A stretch of 64,000 bases of DNA, taken from NCBI RefSeq assembly GCF_005870085.1, contig NZ_SZNM01000020.1:1-64000 (forward strand). The letters run 5' to 3'. This document shows positions 7,733 through 17,202 of the stretch, piece by piece. The notes under the pieces are model-generated. The model was given only the letters and a program-made list of their open reading frames with translations. It searched no databases and was not told the origin of the DNA. This DNA comes from Aquibacillus sediminis. Its GTDB lineage: Bacteria > Bacillota > Bacilli > Bacillales > Amphibacillaceae. A program made the position numbers and the translations under genes. The number at the start of each line of letters is the position of its first letter. Position 1 is the stretch's first letter.

Positions 7733-7791
7733 AAAGGGGTAAATAAACGCCCCTAGCAAAAAAGCTACAACGGTCGTTTGTTTACCCCTTT
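7733..7791 (+). promoter_or_regulatory. Long hairpin between ribozyme and glmS ribosome binding site
   Basis: A 17-base arm at 7733-7749 (AAAGGGGTAAATAAACG) pairs with 7775-7791 with a single G-T pair. The loop holds TAGC/GCTA. It ends seven bases before AAGGAGG of glmS and has no T run. It is not part of the ribozyme core. A role in transcript stability or in masking translation is only inferred. Confidence 0.55.
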
Positions 7792-7813
7792 ACTCTAAGG
7801 AGGAAACAACGAT

Positions 7814-9616
7814 ATGTGTGGAATTGTCGGATATATTGGAAACAATGATACAAAAGAAGTATTATTAAACGGGCTTGAGAAATTAGAATATCGAGGCTAC
7901 GATTCAGCTGGAATTGCTACCTTAAATGATAACGGTGTAAATCTATTTAAAGTGAAAGGTCGTATTGCGGCATTACGCGAGCGGGTAGACGATACAAATC
8001 ATGCTACAATGGGGATTGGACATACGCGCTGGGCAACGCACGGTGCGCCTAGTGAAGAAAATGCACATCCACACCAAAGTGCATCAGGAAGATTTACACT
8101 CGTTCATAATGGCGTGATTGAGAACTTTAACGAAATAAAAGCAGAATATTTATCAGATGTGACGTTAGCAAGTGAAACAGACACCGAGATCATTGTACAG
8201 CTGATAGAAGTATTGAATGAGCAGTATAACGATGTATTAGAAGCCTTTCGTGAATCGGTTGCACTACTAAAGGGTTCTTATGCTATAGCATTGATAGATA
8301 GAAACGATCAGGAAACAATTTATGTTGCTAAGAATAAGAGCCCATTATTAGTTGGCCTTGGTGACAATTTTAATGTTGTTGCAAGTGATTCGATGGCAAC
8401 ACTAAAGGAAACAGATCAATATTTAGAAATAAATGATAAAGAAATTGTTATTGTAAAGCGTGATAACGTAAAAATTCAAGATTTGAATGGCGTAGCAATT
8501 ACTCGTGAACCTTTCACTGCGGAAATTGACGCAACAGATATTGAAAAAGGTACGTATCCACACTTTATGCTAAAAGAAATTGATGAGCAGCCGTTTGTTA
8601 TGCGAAATATTATTCAGGAATATCAAGATGAACAGGATGAGATTAAGTTGGATCCATCTGTTCGTCAAGCGATGCTTGATTCTGATCGTGTTTATATCAT
8701 TGCTGCTGGAACAAGTTATCATGCTGGCTTAGTTGGCAAGCAGTTTATTGAAAAATTGGCAAATGTACCTGTCGAGGTTCATATTGCAAGTGAATTCTCT
8801 TATAATATGCCATTGCTATCTGAAAAACCATTATTTGTCTTTATCTCCCAAAGTGGAGAAACAGCAGATAGTCGATCGGTATTAGTAAAAATTAAAGAAT
8901 TAGGACATCCTGCTTTAACAATAACGAACGTGCCAGGATCCACCCTTTCTCGTGAAGCAAATTATACCTTACACCTTCATGCTGGACCAGAAATCGCAGT
9001 TGCTTCAACGAAGGCCTACACAGCCCAAATTGCTGTCCTAGCCATTCTAGCTGTGGATACTGCAAAGGCAAAAGGAATTGATTTAGACTTTGATCCATTA
9101 CAAGAGTTAGGCATTGTAGCAAGTGCTATGGAAGCTTTAACAGATCAAAAAGAAACATTTGAACAGATGGCAAGAGATTACTTTGCAACGTCTAGAAACG
9201 CGTTCTTTATCGGACGTGGAATGGATTATTTTGTCGTGCAAGAAGCGGCTCTAAAATTAAAAGAAATTTCCTATATCCAAGCGGAAGGATTCGCTGGTGG
9301 GGAATTGAAGCATGGAACGATCGCCCTAATTGAAGAAGGGACACCAGTTGTTGCCATTTCCACACAGGAAAATGTGAATTACTCGATACGAGGTAATGTG
9401 CAAGAAGTGGAAGCGCGTGGCGCCAATTCATGTGTCGTGAGTTTAGAAGGGTTAAATCAAGAGAATGATTCGTTCATTTTACCACATGTGCATGAGTTAT
9501 TGACACCACTTGTAAGTGTCGTACCAATGCAATTGTTAGCTTACTATGCAGCACTTCATCGTGAGTGTGATGTTGATAAACCACGTAATTTGGCGAAAAG
9601 TGTTACTGTTGAGTAA
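7814..9616 (+). CDS. glmS: Glutamine-fructose-6-phosphate aminotransferase GlmS
   Basis: A 600-residue cytosolic enzyme making glucosamine-6-phosphate from fructose-6-phosphate and glutamine. The N-terminal glutaminase begins MCGIVGYIG, with catalytic Cys2 exposed after Met removal. Two SIS sugar-isomerase domains follow ([10 protein letters not shown] and the C-terminal half), and the end [12 protein letters not shown] is the family signature. AAGGAGG lies 8 bases before the ATG. Expression is controlled by the glmS ribozyme in its leader. It is transcribed apart from glmM, since a terminator lies between them. Confidence 0.98.
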   Translation: MCGIVGYIGNNDTKEVLLNGLEKLEYRGYDSAGIATLNDNGVNLFKVKGRIAALRERVDDTNHATMGIGHTRWATHGAPSEENAHPHQSASGRFTLVHNGVIENFNEIKAEYLSDVTLASETDTEIIVQLIEVLNEQYNDVLEAFRESVALLKGSYAIALIDRNDQETIYVAKNKSPLLVGLGDNFNVVASDSMATLKETDQYLEINDKEIVIVKRDNVKIQDLNGVAITREPFTAEIDATDIEKGTYPHFMLKEIDEQPFVMRNIIQEYQDEQDEIKLDPSVRQAMLDSDRVYIIAAGTSYHAGLVGKQFIEKLANVPVEVHIASEFSYNMPLLSEKPLFVFISQSGETADSRSVLVKIKELGHPALTITNVPGSTLSREANYTLHLHAGPEIAVASTKAYTAQIAVLAILAVDTAKAKGIDLDFDPLQELGIVASAMEALTDQKETFEQMARDYFATSRNAFFIGRGMDYFVVQEAALKLKEISYIQAEGFAGGELKHGTIALIEEGTPVVAISTQENVNYSIRGNVQEVEARGANSCVVSLEGLNQENDSFILPHVHELLTPLVSVVPMQLLAYYAALHRECDVDKPRNLAKSVTVE

Positions 9617-9663
9617 TCAAATAGACATTAGGTGAAAGATCTAGTTTTAAATAGTTGCAACCA

Positions 9664-9712
9664 TTCCCCCCTTTGGATACGATTATCTAAGGGGGGTTTT
9701 TCTGTGGGAAAA
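9664..9712 (+). terminator. Terminator after glmS
   Basis: CCCCCCTT (9666-9673) pairs with AAGGGGGG (9699-9706), followed by TTTTTC. From here to about 10033 I see no gene; the region is AT-rich with one short direct repeat TTGTAAGT near 9879 and 9896. Confidence 0.8.
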
Positions 9713-10033
9713 TCTTCTGAGTCTGAAATATAACTTAAGTTTTTAAACATATGGGATAAGTGTTACTTTAGTGGACAACATAAAGGAGATGACCCAAACC
9801 CTTTATAAAACTTTAATGTGTAGGGAAGAGTATTTAAAGGAATCCTGTTTAAATATGAAAAATCACTTAACCATTAATTGTAAGTACTCGACATGTTGTA
9901 AGTGAGTACATGGGGCGTTTTGGTAATTATCAATTAAATGCTTATTTTATTAATAATTACAGTTATAAACAGATTGTCCTTGTGACAATGTTCTACAAAG
10001 TTTGTATTTATTTTTAGCATTAAATCAAACTTC

Positions 10034-10087
10034 TTGACAACTTCAAACTTTTGTATAATAATTAGTACTAGATTAGAATTATTATAT
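10034..10087 (+). promoter_or_regulatory. ahpC promoter with two PerR-like boxes
   Basis: A -35 TTGACA lies at 10034-10039. Two sites fit the 7-1-7 PerR consensus TTATAATNATTATAA: GTATAATAATTAGTA (10053-10067) with three mismatches and TTAGAATTATTATAT (10073-10087) with two. The first overlaps the -10 region. PerR control of ahpC is established in Bacillus; here it is inferred from these matches. Confidence 0.6.
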
Positions 10088-10149
10088 ATAAATAGTATTT
10101 TAATTATTGCTATTTAAATCACAAACACACACATAGGAGGAAATTAATT

Positions 10150-10713
10150 ATGTCATTAATCGGAACTGAAGTACAACCATTCAGCGCAAAAGCTTACAAA
10201 GATGGAGAATTCATCGATGTTACAGAGGAAAATCTAAAAGGTCAGTGGAGTGTGGTTTGCTTTTACCCTGCAGACTTTTCATTCGTATGCCCTACAGAGC
10301 TAGAGGATCTTCAAAACGAATATGAAAACTTAAAAGAACTAGGAGTAGAAGTATTTTCTGTTTCTACTGATACACACTTTGTACACAAAGGATGGCACGA
10401 TAGCTCTGAAAAAATTGGAAAAATCAAGTATGCTATGATTGGTGACCCATCTCAAACGATTACGCGTAACTTTGAGGTACTAGATGAAGAGTCTGGTCTT
10501 GCAGATCGCGGTACTTTCATCATTGATCCTGATGGCGTTATCCAAACAGTTGAGATCAATGCTGGTGGAATTGGCCGTGACGCAAGTATTCTTGTTGACA
10601 AAGTAAAAGCAGCTCAATACGTACGTAAAAATCCTGGAGAAGTTTGCCCAGCTAAATGGCAAGAAGGTTCTGAAACACTAACTCCAAGCCTTGACCTTGT
10701 AGGTAAAATTTAA
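10150..10713 (+). CDS. ahpC: Alkyl hydroperoxide reductase subunit C (peroxiredoxin)
   Basis: A 187-residue typical 2-Cys peroxiredoxin that reduces hydrogen peroxide and organic peroxides. The peroxidatic cysteine is C47 in FSFVCPTEL and the resolving cysteine is C166 in GEVCPAKW. The C-terminal tail is full length. AGGAGG precedes the ATG. ahpF follows after 14 bases, so the two form an operon, preceded by PerR-like boxes. AhpF recycles the disulfide formed here. Confidence 0.97.
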   Translation: MSLIGTEVQPFSAKAYKDGEFIDVTEENLKGQWSVVCFYPADFSFVCPTELEDLQNEYENLKELGVEVFSVSTDTHFVHKGWHDSSEKIGKIKYAMIGDPSQTITRNFEVLDEESGLADRGTFIIDPDGVIQTVEINAGGIGRDASILVDKVKAAQYVRKNPGEVCPAKWQEGSETLTPSLDLVGKI

Positions 10714-10727
10714 GGAGAGCGATAATC

Positions 10728-12287
10728 ATGCTTGAAGCAGATATTAAAGCACAATTAGACCAATATCTTCAATTATTGGAAAACGATATAGTTCTCAAGG
10801 TTAGTTTAGGTTCTGATGATGTATCAAAGGACATGCAATCTCTAGTAGAAGAGATTGCATCCATGTCATCTAAAATTACTGTTGAGAAAACAACACTAGA
10901 CAGAACACCAAGTTTTAGTGTTAATCGTGTTGGTGAAGATACTGGTGTAACATTTGCAGGAATTCCGCTCGGACACGAGTTTACTTCTTTAGTGCTAGCA
11001 TTACTACAAGTTAGTGGAAGACCTCCAAAGGTTGACCAAAGCGTTATTGATCAGGTTAAAAGTGTTGATGGTGACTATCACTTTGAAACATATGTAAGTC
11101 TAAGTTGTCATAATTGCCCTGATGTTGTACAAGCATTAAACATGATGAGTGTGATCAATCCAAAGATTTCACATACAATGATTGATGGTGCGACAAATAA
11201 AGAAGAAGTAGAAAGCAAAAATATTATGGCAGTGCCTACAGTGTACTTGAACGGGGAAGAATTTGGTGGCGGTCGCATGACCATTGATGAAATTCTTTCC
11301 AAATTAGGTACTGGACCAGATGCATCTGAATTGTCTGCTAAGGAACCATATGATGTACTTGTTGTAGGTGGTGGACCATCAGGGGCAAGTGCAGCGATTT
11401 ACGCAGCACGTAAAGGTATCCGTACTGGTATCGTAACAGATCGCTTTGGTGGTCAGGTGCTAGACACAATGAGTATTGAGAACTTTATTAGTGTAGTAAG
11501 CACGGAAGGTCCTAAACTAGTAGCGAGTTTAGAAGAGCATGTTAAAGATTATGACATTGAAGTCATTAATTCACAACGTGTCAGCCGTTTAGAAAAGAAC
11601 GACATGTTCGAAGTGGAACTTGAGAACGGTGCTGTTCTAAAAAGTAGAAGTGTAATTGCTTCAACAGGTGCAAGTTGGCGTAAGATTGGTGTACCTGGTG
11701 AAGAAGAGTTCCGAAATAGAGGTGTAGCATATTGTGCACACTGTGATGGACCGTTGTTTGAAGGAAAAGACGTAGCCGTTATCGGTGGGGGTAACTCTGG
11801 TATTGAGGCTGCCATTGATTTGGCGGGTATTGTTAAACATGTAACAGTCCTTGAGTTTGCGCCAGAATTAAAGGCGGATGATGTGTTACAAGACCGTCTT
11901 AATAGCCTATCCAACGTAACAGTTATAAAAAATGCGCAAACAACTGAAATCACTGGTTCTGACAATGTCGAAGGTATTAGCTATATAGACCGTGAGTCAG
12001 ATGAAAAGAAACATATTGAATTACAAGGTGTGTTTGTCCAAATCGGTCTTGTACCAAATACTGATTGGCTTGACAGTACGGTTGAGAAAAATCGTATCGG
12101 TGAGATTGTTGTAGACAAGCATGGGGCAACAACTGTTCCAGGATTGTTTGCAGCAGGTGATTGTACAGATACGGCTTATAATCAAATCATTATTTCGATG
12201 GGGTCTGGTGCAACCGCGGCATTAGGTGCATTCGATTATCTCATTCGAACTCCAAACCCAACTGATGAAAAAGTTACTCAGTCCTAA
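10728..12287 (+). CDS. ahpF: Alkyl hydroperoxide reductase subunit F (NADH-dependent flavoprotein)
   Basis: A 519-residue disulfide reductase for AhpC. The N-terminal tandem thioredoxin-fold domain holds the CHNC pair (C127, C130) that passes electrons to AhpC. The C-terminal thioredoxin-reductase-like part has the FAD motif VGGGPSGASAA, the redox pair CAHC (C336, C339) and the nucleotide motif IGGGNSGIEAA. The end GLFAAGDCTD is the second FAD contact. The length matches the family. Second gene of the ahpCF operon. Confidence 0.97.
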   Translation: MLEADIKAQLDQYLQLLENDIVLKVSLGSDDVSKDMQSLVEEIASMSSKITVEKTTLDRTPSFSVNRVGEDTGVTFAGIPLGHEFTSLVLALLQVSGRPPKVDQSVIDQVKSVDGDYHFETYVSLSCHNCPDVVQALNMMSVINPKISHTMIDGATNKEEVESKNIMAVPTVYLNGEEFGGGRMTIDEILSKLGTGPDASELSAKEPYDVLVVGGGPSGASAAIYAARKGIRTGIVTDRFGGQVLDTMSIENFISVVSTEGPKLVASLEEHVKDYDIEVINSQRVSRLEKNDMFEVELENGAVLKSRSVIASTGASWRKIGVPGEEEFRNRGVAYCAHCDGPLFEGKDVAVIGGGNSGIEAAIDLAGIVKHVTVLEFAPELKADDVLQDRLNSLSNVTVIKNAQTTEITGSDNVEGISYIDRESDEKKHIELQGVFVQIGLVPNTDWLDSTVEKNRIGEIVVDKHGATTVPGLFAAGDCTDTAYNQIIISMGSGATAALGAFDYLIRTPNPTDEKVTQS

Positions 12288-12308
12288 GAATTGTTGATTA
12301 AATAAAGT

Positions 12309-12352
12309 GAAACCCTACAAATGTTGTTATAACAACATTTGTAGGGTTTTTT
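12309..12352 (+). terminator. Terminator after ahpF
   Basis: An 18-base perfect stem, 12311-12328 with 12331-12348 (AACCCTACAAATGTTGTT and its inverse), with a 2-base loop and a T run. About 220 bp without a recognised gene follow, up to 12577. Confidence 0.85.
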
Positions 12353-12576
12353 ATTGTCTAGGAATGCCGATGATCCTAGTTGACAAACCGTAAAAGTAAG
12401 TAACGTTCTTTATCAAAGAAATACTTTATTTCTTAAGAAAGGTATTTCTAAAGTTAACATAAAGAGTAAGAATACAGTGTGCAAATTAGTTATTACTACC
12501 AAGAAAAGTCTAACATAATATTTTTATAAAGAGAGACCTTAACCATGTAGTTACCTTTAGTTTAGGAGGAATTGGC

Positions 12577-13440
12577 ATGGATATGGATCAACATATGAAC
12601 TATGGAGGCGATTATAAATATATTCCTACAACTTCTGTAGGAAGTGGCGTTGGCATTGAGGTATTACCAGATTTATTTAATTATACTGTCCAAATTGTTA
12701 ATATTCACTTTGTAGGTAACCCCAAAACGGATGATTTTGTTTTAGTTGATGCTGGAATGCCTGATTCAGCAGAAGAGATTATTTCAACGACAGAGGATCG
12801 TTTTGGTAAGAATAGTCGTCCAAAAGCCATCATTTTAACACATGGTCATTTTGATCATGTTGGAGCTATTATCGAGTTAGTCGATCATTGGCAAATTCCC
12901 GTCTATGCACATGAATTGGAATTACCTTTTCTGACAGAACAACAGCGTTATCCAGAACCTGACCCTACTGTAGAGGGTGGAATGGTAGCAAAAATGTCAC
13001 CGATGTTTCCGAATGAACCGATTGACTTAGGAAGTCATGTAGAAAAGCTACCTTCAGATGGTTCTGTGCCACATATGCCAGACTTTAAGTGGATTCACAC
13101 CCCTGGCCATTCACCAGGACATGTTTCATTATTTAGAGAAAAAGACGGAGCATTAATAGCGGGGGATGCGTTTGTTACTGTTAAACAGGAGTCACTTTAT
13201 AAAGTTTTAACACAGGAACAAGAAATAAGTGGCCCCCCTAGATATTTAACACCTGATTGGGAAGCAGCAAAGGAATCCGTTATTAAGTTAGAATCATTGA
13301 AACCAACTGTTGCTGTTACTGGTCATGGATTACCGATGTCTGGGCAGTTATTATCGACAAGTTTGGAAAAGTTAGTACGTGAATTTGACAGTATTGCAGT
13401 TCCAGATCATGGGAAATACGTTGACAAAAATAAGCATTAA
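12577..13440 (+). CDS. MBL-fold metallo-hydrolase
   Basis: A 287-residue metallo-beta-lactamase-fold protein. The metal motif HGHFDH is at residues 89-94. Further ligands are in HTPGHSPGH, GDA and the final TGHGLPM. The substrate is unknown; relatives act as glyoxalase II-like thioesterases or lactonases. A paralogue with the same plan (DPTV.GGM, GPP.Y.TPDW and GHGLPM blocks) lies at 29610-30434. GGAGG precedes the ATG. It appears to be monocistronic. It lacks a signal peptide, so it should be cytosolic. Confidence 0.85.
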   Translation: MDMDQHMNYGGDYKYIPTTSVGSGVGIEVLPDLFNYTVQIVNIHFVGNPKTDDFVLVDAGMPDSAEEIISTTEDRFGKNSRPKAIILTHGHFDHVGAIIELVDHWQIPVYAHELELPFLTEQQRYPEPDPTVEGGMVAKMSPMFPNEPIDLGSHVEKLPSDGSVPHMPDFKWIHTPGHSPGHVSLFREKDGALIAGDAFVTVKQESLYKVLTQEQEISGPPRYLTPDWEAAKESVIKLESLKPTVAVTGHGLPMSGQLLSTSLEKLVREFDSIAVPDHGKYVDKNKH

Positions 13441-13454
13441 GGTAGAGAAAGACA

Positions 13455-13486
13455 AATGGAGACCTTGCAGTTACAAGGTCTCCATT
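13455..13486. terminator. Hairpin between convergent genes
   Basis: ATGGAGACCTTG and CAAGGTCTCCAT flank a 6-base loop. There is no T run on either strand, so it may be a weak terminator or a 3' stabilising hairpin. Confidence 0.45.
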
Positions 13487-13613
13487 ATAGATGCATAAAA
13501 TTTTACTATATAAAAAGACAAAGTTAAGTTCATGCAACTACGCTTCTGTTTTCGTCACGGGCTTTCCAGTCAGAGAATTTTCTTTTTATTTAATGATGTT
13601 CTTATACGATTTA

Positions 13614-14843
13614 TTATCCTTCTGCCACTTTCTCCTCTGTAGGTTTATCCGTGAGTGTGAAGAAAGCAATCAAACCAATAAAGGAAGTGCCAAATAATAT
13701 AAGCCCCATCGGAATTGCAGTCGTTTCATTAATACCAACAAGTGGTGAAACAAAGGAACCGAGTAATAAAGGAAGCATACCTAACACAGCACTCGCACTT
13801 CCAGCTCGATGCCCTTGCTTTTCCATCCCTAGTGTGAACGTACTTGTAAGGATCATCCCCATTGTTGTCATGTAGATAAAGATTGGAATGACAATCAAGG
13901 CAAGTGGACCTTCCATGATGGTCATGATAAGAAGGAATAACGTTGCACATACAGCAATAATTACCGCAGTCCGAAGTAAACTCCTTTCGTGAATCCATCC
14001 TCCTAATCGCCCAATTAGAAAACTCCCAAATATAATTGCAATACCATTAATTCCAAATAGAATACTAAATGCTTGTGGGGACACCCCATAAATCCCTTGA
14101 TAGACAAATGGAGTTCCAGACACATAAGCAAAACTACCACCATGAACAAAACCAACTACTAAAGCATAGCCGATAAAAGAACGGTCTTTACATAAACTTG
14201 CCATCGTACGAATAGAATGTCCAATCGAGCTAGGAATTCGTTTTTCCTTTGGTAATGTCTCTTTTAATTTAAGAGCAACGGTTAACACAATTAAAAGACC
14301 AAGCAATGCTAAAAATAGGAAAATGGTATGCCACTTTGCGAAAGGCAATAATAAAATACCTCCGCCAGCTATCGGTGCAACTAATGGCGCAACAGCATTA
14401 ATTACCATTAGGAGTGCAAAGAATTTTGTTAAATTTCTTCCAGTAAAAACATCACGGACAACAGCACGTGAAAGCACAACCCCAGCTGAAGCGGTAAATC
14501 CCTGTAAAAAACGAGCAATTATTAAGATATAAATATTTGGTGCAACAGCACAAAGCAGTGAGGATAGTGCAAACAATGAAATCGATACTAGTAATGGTTT
14601 TCGTCTACCCTTCGCATCGCTAATCGGCCCGATTACTAATTGTCCTATAGCAAGACCTATTAAACAAGTCGTTAGACTAAGTTGTACGAGTGAAGCTCGC
14701 ACTCCGAAATCATCAGCGATACCGGGAAAACTAGGTAAATACATATCAATATTTAACGGTCCTAATACTCCAAGCATACCTAGAAGAAGAGCGAGTCCAA
14801 AACGTTGTTTTCCTGTTGGATTCTGAATCATATTGCCAAACAC
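13614..14843 (-). CDS. Bcr/CflA-family multidrug efflux MFS transporter
   Basis: A 409-residue major facilitator with about 12 hydrophobic segments. The loop 2-3 motif GPISDAKGRRKPLL and the family-typical LGPLNIDMYLPSFPGIADDF in helix 1 identify the drug:H+ antiporter-1 (Bcr/CflA) group. It would export small toxic compounds or amino acids across the membrane in exchange for protons. The substrate cannot be predicted. It is a single gene, convergent with the metallo-hydrolase gene. The start ATG lies in a weakly marked leader. Confidence 0.88.
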   Translation of the reverse strand: MFGNMIQNPTGKQRFGLALLLGMLGVLGPLNIDMYLPSFPGIADDFGVRASLVQLSLTTCLIGLAIGQLVIGPISDAKGRRKPLLVSISLFALSSLLCAVAPNIYILIIARFLQGFTASAGVVLSRAVVRDVFTGRNLTKFFALLMVINAVAPLVAPIAGGGILLLPFAKWHTIFLFLALLGLLIVLTVALKLKETLPKEKRIPSSIGHSIRTMASLCKDRSFIGYALVVGFVHGGSFAYVSGTPFVYQGIYGVSPQAFSILFGINGIAIIFGSFLIGRLGGWIHERSLLRTAVIIAVCATLFLLIMTIMEGPLALIVIPIFIYMTTMGMILTSTFTLGMEKQGHRAGSASAVLGMLPLLLGSFVSPLVGINETTAIPMGLILFGTSFIGLIAFFTLTDKPTEEKVAEG

Positions 14844-14957
14844 CTTTCTTGCTGTAATTTTTTATTATGATGAAATAATTTTAAATCGTAACTTCTCAAT
14901 TATACGTGATGATTGGTATTTGATAAATGATTATGTTTTATGTGTTATGACACAGAA

Positions 14958-15633
14958 GCTATATTATACGACATAACTGCACATGACTTTTGACCATTCT
15001 TAATAAGGTTAGCGCTGAATGGCGCTGCGGAAATACACTACGCTTTCCTGTGGGGGGCTGGTGAGCCTCCTTGAAAATAAAGAACAATTTTCTGCGTGCG
15101 ATGTAACGCTGCCGTAGCCTTCCTTGTCCTCGTTCGTACCTCACTGTGGGCTCTCACCGATGATAAATTAAGGACCACAGGCTAAAATCGTCCTTGTCGG
15201 ACAACGCCTGCATGACCCTCGTCGGGCCTCGGGAGTCTCCGTGTATTTCCTTCGCTGATTCATGAGCTATGAATTTTTATACAAAGAGCCCTAATTATTT
15301 ATTGCTATATGGTCGTGCATAGAGCATAACGTTGTATACAATATTGCCTACACTATTATAAGTCAGAGAACTTATACCAGCGAAGGCAGAATACGGAGAC
15401 TCCTCGAAAATAAAGCCCAATTTTCTTCGTGCGATGTATCGCTTCCGCAGCCTTCCTTGTCCTATGGGAACAGCACGAGCCGAAGATCCACGTGGTAAAG
15501 TGGGTTTCTTTACCAAGTTAGCTGAGGCCGTGCCCATGGAAAGCGTAGTATTCTGCCGTAGCGATGGAATAACACTTATGTCAATCAGAATAAAAGAAAG
15601 TAAAATTACGAATGTTACTGCGTAATATATAGC
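14958..15633. repeat. R1 composite palindromic element, copy I (676 bp)
   Basis: Outer ends GCTATATTATACGACATAAC and GTTACTGCGTAATATATAGC are inverted relatives. Inside lie two palindromic modules: 15022-15257 (GCTGCGGAAATACAC...GTGTATTTCCTTCGC) and 15379-15565 (GCGAAGGCAGAATACGG...GTATTCTGCCGTAGCG). Both modules carry a shared 57-nt insert beginning GAAAATAAAG. Apparent reading frames inside are by-products of the repeat. Other copies lie at 40030, 43514, 54080 and, in part, 22300. Confidence 0.75.
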
Positions 15634-15670
15634 TACTACGATACATCGAAAACAGCAGGTATGATGGAAT

Positions 15671-17041
15671 CTATTTTAAAAACCTCTTAATTCTTTTCAA
15701 TGCATTCTTAGCATTAGGATATCGAAAGGGTATATCAAATAAAGTCGTTTGTTTTAACACGCTTTTTTTGTGTGAAAAAGTATCAAAACTACTTTTACCA
15801 TGGTAGGCTCCAGTGCCGCTCGTTCCTACACCACCAAACGGTAAATAAGGGGTGGCTAAATGATAAATTGTATCATTGATACACCCACCACCGAATGATA
15901 TGTTAGTTAGAATGTTATTCTGCACATCCTTATTTTCAGTAAATAGATAGAGTGCAAGCGGATTGGGACTGTTGTTAATTCCCTCAATAAGCGAATCCAT
16001 ATCGTTATATTCAAGCACTGGAAGAATTGGACCAAAAATTTCATCTTGCATGGCCTCATCATCCCAAGTAATATCTGTTAGGACAGTTGGTTCGATTATT
16101 AAATGATCCCTATCTGTATTTCCGCCAATGAAGGTTGTTCCATCGCTTAAGTAAGTTGTAAGTCGGTTAAAATGTTTCTCATTTACAATATGTGTTAAGA
16201 AATTATTTCTTATTGGATGTTCACCATACAACTCTTGTATCGCCGTCTTTAATGCCTCTAGAAAGGCATCTTTAATGTTTTGATGAACATAGACGTAATC
16301 GGGGGCGATACAAGTTTGTCCTGCATTTAAAAATTTTCCCCAGGCAATCCGTTTTGCCGCTAGTTTAATATTCGTATCTTGGTCAACAATACAAGGACTT
16401 TTCCCACCTAACTCTAATGTAACAGGTGTTAAGTGTTTCGCAGCAGCTTCCATAATAATTTTACCAACAGGTACGCTTCCCGTAAAAAAGATGTAGTCCA
16501 GGTTTTCGCTCAATAGTGCTTGGCTAGTTTCGACACCACCTTCTTCAACGAAGATGTATTCCTCTGGAAATGTGTCATTGATCAACTGTGCGATTAACTT
16601 AGAAGTATGTGGCGTAAGCTCTGACGGTTTAATAATTGCACAATTTCCAGCCGCAATCGCACCAATTAATGGAGCCATTGCTAATTGAAATGGATAATTC
16701 CATGGAGAAATAATTAACGATACGCCATATGGCTCCGAGTAAATATAGCTGGAAGAGCCCATATGTGTGATGGGGGTTTTTACCTTTTGTGGTTTAGCCC
16801 ATGACCGCAAGTGGCGTAGTATGAAACTAATTTCTTTCAAGGTAAACCCTATTTCTGTTGTATAGGCATCAAATTCGGACTTATTCAAATCTCTTTTTAA
16901 TGCATCCATTAATTCTTTTTCATGTGTCGTAATGACAGATTTTAAAGTAGTAAGTGCCTCTAGTCGAAAAGATAAATCCTTTGTCTTATGTGTATTAAAA
17001 AAGTTTTTTTGTCTATTTATTAAAGTTTCGTAGCTTTTCAT
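15671..17041 (-). CDS. Aldehyde dehydrogenase (class 3 type)
   Basis: A 456-residue NAD(P)-dependent aldehyde dehydrogenase. The catalytic glutamate is in VTLELGGKSP, the nucleophilic cysteine in NAGQTCIAPDYV, and the SPWNYP cofactor contact is present. Its length of about 455 without an N-terminal extension and its hydrophobic C-terminus fit the YwdH/AldX/class 3 group, which acts on long-chain or aromatic aldehydes. Staphylococcal AldH, a carotenoid-aldehyde dehydrogenase, is of similar type. The divergent neighbour is a squalene/phytoene-synthase-like protein, so a terpenoid aldehyde substrate is possible but unproven. Confidence 0.9.
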   Translation of the reverse strand: MKSYETLINRQKNFFNTHKTKDLSFRLEALTTLKSVITTHEKELMDALKRDLNKSEFDAYTTEIGFTLKEISFILRHLRSWAKPQKVKTPITHMGSSSYIYSEPYGVSLIISPWNYPFQLAMAPLIGAIAAGNCAIIKPSELTPHTSKLIAQLINDTFPEEYIFVEEGGVETSQALLSENLDYIFFTGSVPVGKIIMEAAAKHLTPVTLELGGKSPCIVDQDTNIKLAAKRIAWGKFLNAGQTCIAPDYVYVHQNIKDAFLEALKTAIQELYGEHPIRNNFLTHIVNEKHFNRLTTYLSDGTTFIGGNTDRDHLIIEPTVLTDITWDDEAMQDEIFGPILPVLEYNDMDSLIEGINNSPNPLALYLFTENKDVQNNILTNISFGGGCINDTIYHLATPYLPFGGVGTSGTGAYHGKSSFDTFSHKKSVLKQTTLFDIPFRYPNAKNALKRIKRFLK

Positions 17042-17202
17042 TAAATCACCTATGGTTGTGTCATTTTATCTACAGTATACCCAATCTAGTCATAAGAACG
17101 TAATAATTTAACAGAAAAAAGGAAACAGGAGACATATAAAAAATGTCTATAGTTTGGTATAATAGATTTTATATATACATGAGCTGTACAGGAGTGAAAA
17201 CA

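Noticed and set aside
14959-15625. Three open frames of 60-80 codons inside R1 copy I
   Set aside because: Their translations repeat between R1 copies in different frames (for example GQGRLRQRYIARRK and GQGRLRKRYIARRK), as expected from palindromic repeat DNA and not from genes.
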